Positions 1 through 8,640 of a stretch of 18,732 nt of DNA are shown piece after piece. Under the pieces are notes generated by a model that was given only the letters and a program-made list of their open reading frames with translations, ran no database searches and was not told where the DNA came from. Source of the DNA: Clostridia bacterium (lineage in GTDB: Bacteria; Bacillota_A; Clostridia; Oscillospirales; CAG-382); the NCBI GenBank assembly GCA_017517985.1, contig JAFWWX010000129.1, positions 1-18,732 on the forward strand, in the 5' to 3' direction. Each line of letters starts with the position of its first letter. Position 1 is the first letter of the stretch. A program made the translations under genes and the position numbers.

Positions 1-109
1 ACTTATGTCAATATTTCTATTATTGCCTTAATTTTTTTGTTAAGATTTCTACATATTTATAATAGATGATATTATGTTTATCATTATAGAAAAAATTAAT
101 TTAATTTTC

Positions 110-137
110 TTGACTTTCAACATAAACAGTGTATAAT
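110..137 (+). promoter_or_regulatory. Sigma-A-type promoter of the LTA-synthase-family gene
   Basis: TTGACT at 110-115 and TATAAT at 132-137 are separated by 16 bp, close to the vegetative consensus. Transcription should begin near 144. This rules out the upstream GTG codon at 129, which lies before the predicted start of the RNA, and supports the ATG at 162. The preceding 1-109 is very AT-rich and shows only weak short inverted repeats (for example ATGATA/TATCAT near 66-84). Nothing else could be supported there. Confidence 0.8.
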
Positions 138-161
138 ATATATATTGTGGGAGGTATTATT

Positions 162-2207
162 ATGAAAAAGATTTCTTCCTTTTTGATTTGTTTTAAAAAT
201 AAAATAAATAGTATTACTTTAATAAAAAGCTTCGCAGGCAAAATTAAGACATATGCTGAACTGCATCCATATAAATTACATCTTCACATCTCACTTTTCC
301 TTGCATTATTTGTTGTTATTACCGTACAATCCTTTGAGTGTTTTTCTATTTTTGGTGGTTTTACTTTTATTTTTAAAAACACATATTTTTTTATTATAAA
401 CTATCTGATAGTTTTTCTGATACTTGCAACTGCTTTCTTTTTTAGAAGGCGTGTCGTTTTACTATCACTGTACACAATCCTATGGACTGTTCTTGGACTT
501 GCAAACTTCATTGTTATGCTACACCGTCCTATGCCTATTGCCGCAATTGATTTTGTCGTTATGACTACAACTATGGACATAATCCCTCATTATTTTTCTG
601 TTTTTCATATCATTTTATGTGCCGTGGGTATTGTAGCATTTATTTCTCTTTTTACATACTTATTTATAAAATCAAAAAAACACATATGTAATTTTAAACA
701 GGCAATCTCCCCCTTTGCGTGTTCTGCAATTTTGCTATTTATATTCTTATTTGGTGGCTCTTTAACGGGCAATCTAAAAGTATCATACAATGATGTAAAT
801 GCCGCATATAACAACCACGGATTTATATATTGCTTTACATCTTCATTTTTGGCAAAGGGTATTTCAAAGCCCGCTGATTATTCTTCAAACAATATTACTG
901 ACATACTTAGTAAATATGAAAATGTAAAATCCGAAAAAACAATTAAGCCAAATATTATTGTTTTACAGCTTGAATCATTTCTTGATACCTCAAAATATGA
1001 AAAATATCCTTTAAAGTCCGACCCTATCCCTAATTTTCACAAAATATGCGAACAATTCGGAGAAGGCTCACTTGTTGTTCCGTCAAACGGAGGCGGTACG
1101 GTTAATACTGAGTTTGAAGTTTTAACAGGTATGAACCTTGAGTTTTTTGGCACTATTGAATATCCATATACAACTGTACTAAAAAATAAAACCTGTGAGT
1201 CCGCAGCTTATATACTTGACGAAAACGGCTATACATCTCACGCAATACATAATCACACCGGTGTATTTTATGCGAGAGATCAGGTTTATCCAAACCTGGG
1301 ATTTGATACATTCATTCCGATCGAATTTATGCAATACGAAAAAACTGAGACCGGCTGGGCCAAAGATACTGCAATATTGCAGAGCATCAGGGAGTCCCTT
1401 GAAAGCACCCCTGGTACAGATTTTATATTTGCGGTAACCGTTCAAGGACACGGTGCATACTCAAGCGAGGATAACTCAAAATTGCCCTATAAAATCAAAG
1501 GAAAAGAAAATCTTTCCGGAAGCGATTTTCGTAAAGCCTCTATGTACGAATACTACTGCAATCTTTTGTCAGAAACAGACGCTGTAATAGGTGAGCTTTT
1601 TGATTATGTTATGAACAGTAACGAAGAATTTGTGGTTGTTCTGTACGGTGATCATCTTCCCTCTCTTGACTTTGACTCGGAGCTTTATGAATATCAGTCG
1701 GATTATATGACAACATACACCGTATTTTCAAATATTACGGATAAGTTTTCTTATGAATTTACACACGAGCTTCCTTCCTACCGTCTTATGTCAACTTTAT
1801 TTGAGGAGCTTGGAATTGACAACGGAATTATAAATAAAATAAACAGAAGATATACTGATGCCGATTATGAGAGCAGCCTTAAAGATATTCAGTACGATAT
1901 GCTCTATGGCAAAGGTTTTTCCTATAACGGAAAGCCTTACGAACGTAAGGATATTCAATTCGGATGTAATAAAATAGTAATAAACTCAGTTGTATACAAC
2001 GACGGCTTTTTAACACTACGAGGAGAAAATTTCACAAAAGAATCTGAAATAAACATTAACGGCCGCGAACGCGAAACAGGATTTGTTGATAGCTCAACAA
2101 TAGTATGTGCTTGTTCGGAAATTGACCAAGAAGACATTATAAGTGTTTGCCAGACTGCTGTTGATGGCAAAAAACTGCATGAGATCTTCTACACTCCCGA
2201 CAACTGA
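162..2207 (+). CDS. LTA synthase family phosphoglycerol transferase (membrane sulfatase-fold protein)
   Basis: This 681-residue protein belongs to the LtaS/phosphoglycerol-transferase branch of the alkaline-phosphatase superfamily. Such enzymes move glycerol phosphate from phosphatidylglycerol to a surface acceptor outside the membrane. About five hydrophobic segments occupy residues 41-203 (roughly 41-60, 72-94, 97-119, 147-170, 186-203), and an extracellular sulfatase-fold domain follows from about 263. By motif position, E271 (QLESF), T313 (GGGTVNTEFE, the expected catalytic Thr), H430 (QGHGAY) and D497/H498 (YGDHLP) are the metal or catalytic residues. The start is the ATG at 162, 7 nt after GGGAGG. 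The C-terminus extends beyond the usual domain: residues about 598-681 resemble an IPT/TIG-like beta domain. The gene stands alone between its promoter and terminator. The family is clear, but the acceptor (lipoteichoic acid or another glycopolymer) cannot be told. Confidence 0.88.
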   Translation: MKKISSFLICFKNKINSITLIKSFAGKIKTYAELHPYKLHLHISLFLALFVVITVQSFECFSIFGGFTFIFKNTYFFIINYLIVFLILATAFFFRRRVVLLSLYTILWTVLGLANFIVMLHRPMPIAAIDFVVMTTTMDIIPHYFSVFHIILCAVGIVAFISLFTYLFIKSKKHICNFKQAISPFACSAILLFIFLFGGSLTGNLKVSYNDVNAAYNNHGFIYCFTSSFLAKGISKPADYSSNNITDILSKYENVKSEKTIKPNIIVLQLESFLDTSKYEKYPLKSDPIPNFHKICEQFGEGSLVVPSNGGGTVNTEFEVLTGMNLEFFGTIEYPYTTVLKNKTCESAAYILDENGYTSHAIHNHTGVFYARDQVYPNLGFDTFIPIEFMQYEKTETGWAKDTAILQSIRESLESTPGTDFIFAVTVQGHGAYSSEDNSKLPYKIKGKENLSGSDFRKASMYEYYCNLLSETDAVIGELFDYVMNSNEEFVVVLYGDHLPSLDFDSELYEYQSDYMTTYTVFSNITDKFSYEFTHELPSYRLMSTLFEELGIDNGIINKINRRYTDADYESSLKDIQYDMLYGKGFSYNGKPYERKDIQFGCNKIVINSVVYNDGFLTLRGENFTKESEININGRERETGFVDSSTIVCACSEIDQEDIISVCQTAVDGKKLHEIFYTPDN

Positions 2208-2215
2208 TAAAATTT

Positions 2216-2253
2216 AAAGACTTGCATGATTCTAAATCGTGCAAGTCTTTTTT
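2216..2253 (+). terminator. Rho-independent terminator after the LTA-synthase-family gene, possibly bidirectional
   Basis: A 16-bp stem (2216-2231 with 2235-2250, one U-G wobble) closes a 3-nt CTA loop and runs into TTTTTT at 2248-2253. On the minus strand the same hairpin is followed by a mixed A/T stretch containing TTTT (complement of about 2206-2215). It may therefore also stop transcription from queA, whose stop codon is at 2298. No other candidate terminator for queA was seen in 2254-2297. Confidence 0.9.
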
Positions 2254-2297
2254 ATGTCCTGTGTTACATATAAGATTTCTGTTTCAATTTTTTACTT

Positions 2298-3377
2298 TTA
2301 TAAAAATAGACACGCATCACCAAAGGAGAAAAATCTGTATTCATTTTCAACTGCGATCTTATACATATTCAGTACCTCCTCTCTGCCTGCAAAAGCTGAA
2401 ATCAGCATTATAAGTGTACTTTGCGGAAGATGGAAGTTGGTAATAAGGCTGTCAACCGCTTTGAATTTATAACCGGGATAAATAAAGATTTCCGTATTAT
2501 CGGATTTAGCTGTCAACATTCCGTTTTCATCAGCATTTGACTCTATCGTTCTGCAGGAAGTTGTACCTATGCAAAAAATTTTTCCGCCGTTTCTCTTTAC
2601 TTCATTAAATATTTTTGCACTTTCCTCGGAAACCGAGTAAAATTCGCTGTGCATTTTATGATGCTTTATGTTATCCTCGTGAACAGGTCTAAATGTGCCA
2701 AGTCCAACATGGAGAGTAACCGGAATTACTTTTATTCCCTTTGCCTTAATATCTTCAAGAAGTTCCTTTGTAAAATGAAGTCCGGCTGTGGGGGCAGCAC
2801 TTGAGCCTTCGTGTTTTGCGTAAACTGTCTGGTATCTACCCTTTTCTGCTGTTCTCTCGTGAATATACGGTGGAAGAGGCATTTCACCTATCTCGTCAAG
2901 CAGTGCAAAAAATTCGCCCGTATATTCAAAGTCAACAATTCTGTTTCCGTCATCAAGTATTTCCACAACTTTTGCCTTCAGCTTTCCGTTGCCTATCTCA
3001 ATTACAGTTCCAACAGGTGCTTTCCTTGCGGGCTTCATCAGCACCTCCCAGGTATCCTTTTCCTTTCTTTCAAGAAGAAAGACCTCAATGATACTGTCGC
3101 CAAGCTCGTCTGTCAGCTCACCTTTTGTATTTTTTATTCTTCGTTTTCCAAAAAGTCGTGCCGGAATTACCTTTGAGTTGTTTATAACTATTGCATCTCC
3201 CGGATTCATATATTCAATCACATCGCAAAAATGCCTGTGAGAAAGCTCTCCGCTTTTTCTATCCATAACAAGAAGCCGTGACATATCACGCTTTTCTGCA
3301 GGACTCTGAGCAATCAACCTTTCCGGAAGCTCATAGTCGTATGAGGATAAAAGAAAAATTTCGTCATTGGTAGTCAT
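2298..3377 (-). CDS. queA: S-adenosylmethionine:tRNA ribosyltransferase-isomerase (QueA)
   Basis: QueA transfers and isomerises the ribosyl part of SAM onto preQ1 at position 34 of GUN-anticodon tRNAs, giving epoxyqueuosine. The 359-residue protein carries family signatures throughout: YELPERLIAQ near 14-23, SRLLV near 33-37, VINNSKVIPARL near 64-75, EGSSAAPTAGLHFT at 190-203, TLHVGLGTFRPV at 221-232, and the ending FSFGDA. It is slightly longer than typical members, with about ten extra residues before the usual start and a short insert around 84-95. The ATG at 3377 follows AAGGATG with good spacing, so the N-terminal extension is probably real. It lies 17 bp downstream of the GH116-related gene on the same strand, so the two are probably co-transcribed. 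The usual partner tgt is not in this window. Confidence 0.96.
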   Translation of the reverse strand: MTTNDEIFLLSSYDYELPERLIAQSPAEKRDMSRLLVMDRKSGELSHRHFCDVIEYMNPGDAIVINNSKVIPARLFGKRRIKNTKGELTDELGDSIIEVFLLERKEKDTWEVLMKPARKAPVGTVIEIGNGKLKAKVVEILDDGNRIVDFEYTGEFFALLDEIGEMPLPPYIHERTAEKGRYQTVYAKHEGSSAAPTAGLHFTKELLEDIKAKGIKVIPVTLHVGLGTFRPVHEDNIKHHKMHSEFYSVSEESAKIFNEVKRNGGKIFCIGTTSCRTIESNADENGMLTAKSDNTEIFIYPGYKFKAVDSLITNFHLPQSTLIMLISAFAGREEVLNMYKIAVENEYRFFSFGDACLFL

Positions 3378-3394
3378 ATATAAACATCCTTATA

Positions 3395-5401
3395 TTAATT
3401 TATTCTGAATATAACAAGCATATCTCTTGTACTGTTTACCTCACAGTCGTTATCAAGAATTGCCTTATTTCTGTCTTTTGAAAATCCTATTTCAAAGCCA
3501 CCGCATTTAACCTTCAACGGAATATCCGGAACTTCAATTTGCCGTATTTTGATACTTCCTTTAATACACTTGAGTTGAATATAGTCAATACCTCTCTCAA
3601 TAAATCCAAAGAAGTTATCAAAGCACACAACACCTCTGAACACACCCCTCTGTGCAAAATTCATATTTGGACAAAATTTATAGGATTTATTGTAAGCATC
3701 TATTTTCTGCCCACAGGATATACCAAGGAGTGAGTAGTTTACCGATGTAGCAGCATTATCGAATTCGTTTTTTGTATCATTCAACAGATTTCCTACAGTA
3801 ACCTCATATTTTTTTTCAAAATCCAAAACATCGGCAAGTCCAGTAATATCAGTGTACAGATGAAAAAGTTTGTTTTCATGCGAATTTTCAGCACAAACAT
3901 TTCCTGATTTAAGGGCTTCTTTGCATTTTTCATAAAGTATACTAAACTTTTCTGCGTGCTTCTTATCCTTCAAAATATCTGCCATTTCTAAGGAGGCTTT
4001 AAGCACTGCAGCATACAATTCAGAAACCAATGTGTCTGATTCTGTAATAAATTCAATTGAATCTATAATGTCATACCAGACCGAAGACAGCCACTGAAGG
4101 TTTCCACAAAGTTTAAACTCCCCATAAACTCTCAAAATATCGTATAGCTGACTTTTTATATTAACTCGGTTTTCCAAAGTACTTATTCTATACACATCAC
4201 TTCTGTAATGGTTTGCTATTATTGAGCGTTCAAGATTCGGAAAAAGATACGGAATTATATATGCGTAAGAAAAATATTCAAAATCGGAGGCCTTCTCACT
4301 GTCTCTGTCAGGAACATAACAGAGTGAGCCATCATAACCTCTGACATTTAACGGTGTTTTCAAGGCTGTTATACTTGCACTTACCGCCTCAAGAATCTTT
4401 ACAGGAAGTGTTGACGAGTACAAAACTTGCCTTAAAACATCCGTTTCCTCAAATAGTCTCTCCCACTGTGAAAGACAATAGTATGCACACTCATCGGCTC
4501 CCGTAAAATATCTTGAATAATAGTTTTTAATAATATTATTTTCGTAATTTTCAGTATCAGTATTATCAAAATTCATAATATTCATGGTATATGGCATATA
4601 CCAGGATATTAAAAATCTCACCTTGTTTTTTTCTCCGGGATTAAGTGTAAATTCTGTTGAAATTACAGCAGTGTTACTTATATCCTTTTCCGGCTCATAA
4701 ATACGGTTATCAAGATCACCGCGCAATATTTCTTCTACAAAGTCAGAAATTATGTCTTGCTTTGAATCTCTGCAAAGATGTTCAATGTATCTAATATTGT
4801 CACCGTATACGCCAATACACATTTCTCCCTGCTCGTATCTTTTTAGATTTTCCTTTGAAGACGAGAGCTTAATATATTTGATTTTATCGTTTCGGCTGTC
4901 TGAAAAACTATTGATACTGTAATCAAAAGGGTTTCTTAACACATCATAAAAAGTATACTTTATTGTTTCATTGCTGGTATTCTCAACCTCGTATTCCATT
5001 AGCGCTGCGGGAATACTTGAATCCGTGTCATTCAGCGGAATAAGTGGATTCCAGGCTGTTAGATATATCTTGCCCGGGAATTTGTCGTGAAAAAAATCAA
5101 TTTCGGAAAACGGTGTGCTGACAACAAAATCACTTTCGAGAAAACTATATGTTATATCGGAATCTGTTTGAAGTAGTCTTGCATCACACATTTCCCCATC
5201 TTTCTCTGCTTTTACAGCAAAAAAAGAAAAACATTTTCCTGATTTATTATCGGTCATATTAAGCGAATCAAAACCTGTCAACGCTCCATTTGATTCAAGT
5301 CTTATACACCCTGTGCCGATTCCACCCAAGGGAATTGATATATCTCTTTTATTTTCACCGGTATATATAATTTTTTTTATAGGATAATTCAGCTCATTCA
5401 T
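3395..5401 (-). CDS. GH116 (glucosylceramidase/GBA2-like) related protein, probably without a complete active site
   Basis: The first half of this 668-residue protein resembles the GBA2/GH116 N-terminal beta-sandwich domain: PLGGIGTGCI at 24-33, AWNPLIPLNDTDSSIPAALMEY near 116-137, and an FLISWYMPYTMN segment near 263-274. The second half follows the helical GH116 domain: a STLPVKILEAVSASI segment at 330-344, YLFPNLERS at 385-393, VYGEFKLCGNLQWL near 425-438, and SELYAAVLKASLEMA at 460-474. Between residues 452 and 460, active GH116 enzymes have a longer stretch that includes the catalytic Asp. Here the helices on either side are almost joined. After residue 500 similarity becomes poor. Typical GH116 enzymes are about 800 residues or more. 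No signal peptide is apparent. The ATG at 5401 follows GGAG with 7-nt spacing. It may be a binding or regulatory relative, or a divergent enzyme. The family link is from memory of motifs. Confidence 0.7.
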   Translation of the reverse strand: MNELNYPIKKIIYTGENKRDISIPLGGIGTGCIRLESNGALTGFDSLNMTDNKSGKCFSFFAVKAEKDGEMCDARLLQTDSDITYSFLESDFVVSTPFSEIDFFHDKFPGKIYLTAWNPLIPLNDTDSSIPAALMEYEVENTSNETIKYTFYDVLRNPFDYSINSFSDSRNDKIKYIKLSSSKENLKRYEQGEMCIGVYGDNIRYIEHLCRDSKQDIISDFVEEILRGDLDNRIYEPEKDISNTAVISTEFTLNPGEKNKVRFLISWYMPYTMNIMNFDNTDTENYENNIIKNYYSRYFTGADECAYYCLSQWERLFEETDVLRQVLYSSTLPVKILEAVSASITALKTPLNVRGYDGSLCYVPDRDSEKASDFEYFSYAYIIPYLFPNLERSIIANHYRSDVYRISTLENRVNIKSQLYDILRVYGEFKLCGNLQWLSSVWYDIIDSIEFITESDTLVSELYAAVLKASLEMADILKDKKHAEKFSILYEKCKEALKSGNVCAENSHENKLFHLYTDITGLADVLDFEKKYEVTVGNLLNDTKNEFDNAATSVNYSLLGISCGQKIDAYNKSYKFCPNMNFAQRGVFRGVVCFDNFFGFIERGIDYIQLKCIKGSIKIRQIEVPDIPLKVKCGGFEIGFSKDRNKAILDNDCEVNSTRDMLVIFRIN

Positions 5402-5432
5402 AAAGGAACTCCAAAAAAATTTTATTTAAAAT

Positions 5433-5461
5433 ATAATAACACATCCGAAAAGGAATTTCAA
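5433..5461 (-). promoter_or_regulatory. Promoter for the GH116-related gene and queA
   Basis: Reading the minus strand, TTGAAA (complement of 5456-5461) is followed after exactly 17 bp by TATTAT (complement of 5433-5438). It lies about 30 bp upstream of the ATG at 5401. It is divergent from the pcrA promoter within the same 178-bp intergenic region. Confidence 0.65.
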
Positions 5462-5521
5462 GTACAATAACAATAAAAAACCAAGAAAAACACGAAATCA
5501 TAAATGTTAAAAGAATTATAG

Positions 5522-5550
5522 TTGATTTTGAGTTTATATTGATATATAAT
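5522..5550 (+). promoter_or_regulatory. Promoter for pcrA
   Basis: TTGATT at 5522-5527 and TATAAT at 5545-5550 are separated by 17 bp and lie 29 bp before the pcrA ATG. GGAG at 5570-5573 is the ribosome binding site. The stretch between this and the divergent promoter (5462-5521) is A-rich, and I saw no repeat or operator-like palindrome in it. Confidence 0.75.
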
Positions 5551-5579
5551 GATTTATTATTACATATACGGAGTTTAAA

Positions 5580-8018
5580 ATGTCGCTGTCAGAAAGATTT
5601 ATAAAAGCTAAACGAAAATTATTTGAAAGATATTATTTAAACCTTAACGATATGCAGAAAAGAGCTGTTTTTACAGTAAAGGGGCCTCTTCTTATTCTTG
5701 CAGGAGCAGGAAGCGGCAAGACCACTGTTCTTGTAAACAGAATCGCTTATATAATCAAATACGGAAACGCTTATTTCGGGGACACTCCGACAGACGGAAT
5801 CCCGGAAGAATTTGTATCTATGCTTGAAATAGTTGCAGATGACCCCAATACTTCAAGAGAGGACATTGAACAAAATCTTGAAATGTTTGCTCTTGAACCT
5901 GCAAGTCCATGGCAGGTACTTGCCATAACCTTTACAAACAAAGCCGCAAATGAGATGAAAGAACGCCTTTCGAAAATTCTTGGCGATGACGCTCTTGATA
6001 TATGGGCAGGCACCTTCCACTCTGTTTGTGTAAAGATTTTAAGAAGATTCATCGACAGGCTTGGCATTGATAACTCATTCACTATTTACGACACAGACGA
6101 TCAAAAAAAACTCGTTTCAGCCTGTCTTAAGGAGCTTAATATAGACGAAAAGAATATGCCGGCAAGAAGTGTTCTTTCAACCATCAGTAAGGCAAAAGAC
6201 AAGCTTATTGACTGCGATGATTTTGAGCTTAATATAAATAAACATAATATTCGTGAAGTTACTATATCAAAGATATACAGGCTTTATGAAGCAAAAAAAC
6301 GTGCGGCAAACGCACTTGACTTTGACGATATTATTGTTTATACGGTAAAACTTCTTACGGAGTTTCCTGAAATACGAAAGGTTTACACAGACAAATTCAA
6401 ATACGTTCTTGTTGACGAGTATCAGGATACAAACATGGCACAGTTTATGCTTGTAAAGCTGCTTTGCTCAAAAGAATGTAATGTAATGGCTGTTGGCGAT
6501 GACGACCAGAGTATTTATAAATTCAGAGGAGCAACAATTGAAAATATTCTTTCCTTTGACAAAAGCTTTGAAAACGCAAAGCTTATAAAGCTTGAACAGA
6601 ATTACCGTTCAAAAAGCAACATTCTCGATGCGGCAAACGCCATCATCTCAAACAACAAAGGCAGAAAAGGCAAAACACTCTGGACAAGTAACGACAAAGG
6701 TGAAAAAATCACAATCGCAAGTCTTGATACTCAGAATGACGAGGCAAGATACATCACTGATAAGATTGGCGAGCTTACGAAATGCGGTAAATACACCTAC
6801 AACGACATTGTTGTTCTTTACAGAATAAACGCTATGGCAAACTCCCTTGAAACAACCTTTGCAAAAAGCGGTTTCCCCTACCGTATACTTGGTGGAGTAA
6901 GATTCTATGACAGAAAAGAAATAAAGGATATTATTGCTTATCTTTGCTTTATACAGAATCCCTCCGATATGGTACGCCTGAGAAGAATAATCAACTGTCC
7001 AAGACGAGGTATCGGCGAAACTACAGTTAATGCAATTGATGCGGTTTGTTCAAAGTACGGGATAACCCCATATATTGCAATGAGGGATGCTTTAAATTAC
7101 AGTGAAATTTCAAGAAGCGCACCAAAGCTTCGTATTTTCTGCGATTTGATTGATGAATTTAGGAAAACAGCTGAAAATCAGCCACTTCCAGTACTTATTG
7201 AAAAGGTTATTGACAAAAGCGGTTATCGTCAAATGCTTCTTGATATGGGAGAGGAAGGAACAGACGATCTTGAGAATATTCAGGAACTTGTTTCAAATGC
7301 TGTAACCTATACAGAAAGTTCGGAAGAACCTACTCTTGCAGGATTCCTTGAAGAAGTTGCACTTGTTGCTGACATTGACAACTATGACAAGGATGCGGCA
7401 GCTGTAACTCTTATGACAATTCACAGTGCAAAAGGGCTTGAGTTTCCAATAGTATTTCTTCCCGGAATGGAGGAAAATATATTCCCCGGGCCAAAATCAA
7501 TTGGTGAAGAAGCAGAGCTTGAGGAAGAAAGACGACTTGCATATGTAGCGGTTACAAGAGCAAAGGAAAAACTCTATATTTCCCACACCCATTCAAGACT
7601 ACTTTTCGGAAGAACTTCATACAATCAGCTTTCTCGTTTTGCAAGTGAAATCCCGGATAATATAGTCAATCACGAGGGTGAACCGGGAATCAGTTATCTT
7701 CGTGGATTTGACAACGATTACTCACAGGAAAGACAGAGATTTTCCGGAACAGGTTTCTCAAGAGCAGGAAAAGCATCCCCACTTACAGACAACAGACCTT
7801 CCGGCACCAATATTTCCTCTTTTATGCCAAAGGTATCACAGGTTGCTTCCATCATATACAGTCCAGGGGATTATGTTGAACACCCGATTTTCGGCAAAGG
7901 CTTTATTATGACAACCAAAGCCATTGGCGCTGACACTCTTTATGAAATTGCTTTTGATAATGTCGGAACAAAGAAAATTATGGCAAGCTACGCAAAACTA
8001 AAACCCTGTTCAGAATAA
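5580..8018 (+). CDS. pcrA: ATP-dependent 3'-5' DNA helicase PcrA (UvrD/Rep family, SF1A)
   Basis: All SF1A helicase motifs are present in order in this 812-residue protein: the Q-motif (NLNDMQKRAV, about 21-30), Walker A GAGSGKT at 42-48, motif Ia AITFTNKAANEM near 115-126, TFHSVC near 145-150, motif II VDEYQDTN, motif III VGDDDQSIYKFRGA, motif IV EQNYRS, motif V TIHSAKGLEF, and motif VI RRLAYVAVTRAK. The last 45 or so residues (GDYVEHPIFGKG onward) form the Tudor-like C-terminal domain that in PcrA/UvrD contacts RNA polymerase. PcrA acts in nucleotide excision repair, conflict resolution and rolling-circle replication. Between motifs I and Ia there is an insert of about 43 residues (about 62-110) absent from Bacillus PcrA. 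Start: ATG at 5580, 6 nt after GGAG. The gene is monocistronic, ending at a terminator 5 bp downstream. Confidence 0.96.
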   Translation: MSLSERFIKAKRKLFERYYLNLNDMQKRAVFTVKGPLLILAGAGSGKTTVLVNRIAYIIKYGNAYFGDTPTDGIPEEFVSMLEIVADDPNTSREDIEQNLEMFALEPASPWQVLAITFTNKAANEMKERLSKILGDDALDIWAGTFHSVCVKILRRFIDRLGIDNSFTIYDTDDQKKLVSACLKELNIDEKNMPARSVLSTISKAKDKLIDCDDFELNINKHNIREVTISKIYRLYEAKKRAANALDFDDIIVYTVKLLTEFPEIRKVYTDKFKYVLVDEYQDTNMAQFMLVKLLCSKECNVMAVGDDDQSIYKFRGATIENILSFDKSFENAKLIKLEQNYRSKSNILDAANAIISNNKGRKGKTLWTSNDKGEKITIASLDTQNDEARYITDKIGELTKCGKYTYNDIVVLYRINAMANSLETTFAKSGFPYRILGGVRFYDRKEIKDIIAYLCFIQNPSDMVRLRRIINCPRRGIGETTVNAIDAVCSKYGITPYIAMRDALNYSEISRSAPKLRIFCDLIDEFRKTAENQPLPVLIEKVIDKSGYRQMLLDMGEEGTDDLENIQELVSNAVTYTESSEEPTLAGFLEEVALVADIDNYDKDAAAVTLMTIHSAKGLEFPIVFLPGMEENIFPGPKSIGEEAELEEERRLAYVAVTRAKEKLYISHTHSRLLFGRTSYNQLSRFASEIPDNIVNHEGEPGISYLRGFDNDYSQERQRFSGTGFSRAGKASPLTDNRPSGTNISSFMPKVSQVASIIYSPGDYVEHPIFGKGFIMTTKAIGADTLYEIAFDNVGTKKIMASYAKLKPCSE

Positions 8019-8022
8019 AAAT

Positions 8023-8063
8023 TCGGCAGTACAGTTTCGTTTCTGTACTGCCGATAATTTTTT
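8023..8063 (+). terminator. Bidirectional terminator between pcrA and the PAP2 gene
   Basis: A perfect 12-bp stem (8023-8034 with 8043-8054) with an 8-nt loop is followed on the plus strand by TTTTTT at 8058-8063. On the minus strand it is followed by TTTTT (complement of the A-run near 8017-8021). It therefore serves both converging genes. The PAP2 stop codon at 8062-8064 lies inside the plus-strand U-tract. Confidence 0.92.
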
Positions 8064-8595
8064 AAAGTGAGTTCTTCTTACTTATCTTCTCATAAAGCTT
8101 TATTGAAATAATACCAATTATTATTCCTATAACGCAACCGCAAAGTACATCTGTTGGGAAATGGACATACAAATAAAGTCTCGAGAATGCAACAAGTGTT
8201 GCTATTGCTATTGCCAAATATCCTATTTTACGGTTCATATAAAACATCACAGTTGCCATTTCAAATGACGCCATCGTATGTCCTGACGGGAAAGAATAAT
8301 CATCGGGAGCTTTTATAAGAAGTTCGCAATCAGTACCAAAAGGGCGCTGCCTTGCTACAATGTTCTTCAAAAACAAGTTTCCGAATATAAGCCCAAGTGT
8401 TAACGCAATACCAAGCATAATTCCATATTTTCTTGTTCTTTTAAAAACCATAAGAATTAAGGCAAGAACAATATAGAGGGCACCACCGTTACCGATTGCG
8501 GATATAATAGGCATAACATTATCAAGAAGCGGACAACTGAATATATTAACTATGGAATCAAGAACACTTCTGTCAATTGACTGTATTAACTCCAT
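8062..8595 (-). CDS. PAP2-family membrane phosphatase
   Basis: This small integral membrane phosphatase has the three PAP2 signature motifs in order: K-x6-RP (KNIVARQRP, about 77-85), PSGH (103-106), and SR-x5-H-x3-D (SRLYLYVHFPTD, about 138-149). H106 and H145 are the expected catalytic histidines and D149 the supporting Asp. Hydrophobic segments surround the motifs. At 177 residues it has the length of the short bacterial PAP2 enzymes, such as undecaprenyl-diphosphate or phosphatidylglycerol-phosphate phosphatases. The substrate cannot be decided from sequence. An ATG also exists at 8601, but AAAGGG lies only 2 nt before it and 8 nt before the ATG at 8595, so the latter is chosen. It is separated from the upstream LytTR gene by a terminator. 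No convincing promoter was seen in 8602-8640, so it may depend partly on read-through. Confidence 0.92.
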   Translation of the reverse strand: MELIQSIDRSVLDSIVNIFSCPLLDNVMPIISAIGNGGALYIVLALILMVFKRTRKYGIMLGIALTLGLIFGNLFLKNIVARQRPFGTDCELLIKAPDDYSFPSGHTMASFEMATVMFYMNRKIGYLAIAIATLVAFSRLYLYVHFPTDVLCGCVIGIIIGIISIKLYEKISKKNSL

Positions 8596-8640
8596 ATACA
8601 TTACCCTTTATCTGTTATTAAGTAATTTATTCCAAATATT

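Noticed and set aside
1..109. Short inverted repeats and T-rich tract upstream of the first promoter
   Set aside because: Stems of 5-6 A/T pairs are expected by chance in such AT-rich DNA. A terminator of an upstream gene cannot be supported.
129..161. Upstream GTG start for the LTA-synthase-family gene
   Set aside because: It lies before the predicted transcription start of the promoter at 110-137, and the ribosome binding site GGGAGG at 149-154 serves the ATG at 162.
5462..5521. Possible operator or small RNA in the divergent region before pcrA
   Set aside because: A-rich sequence without inverted repeats or a terminator; only the two promoters on either side can be supported.
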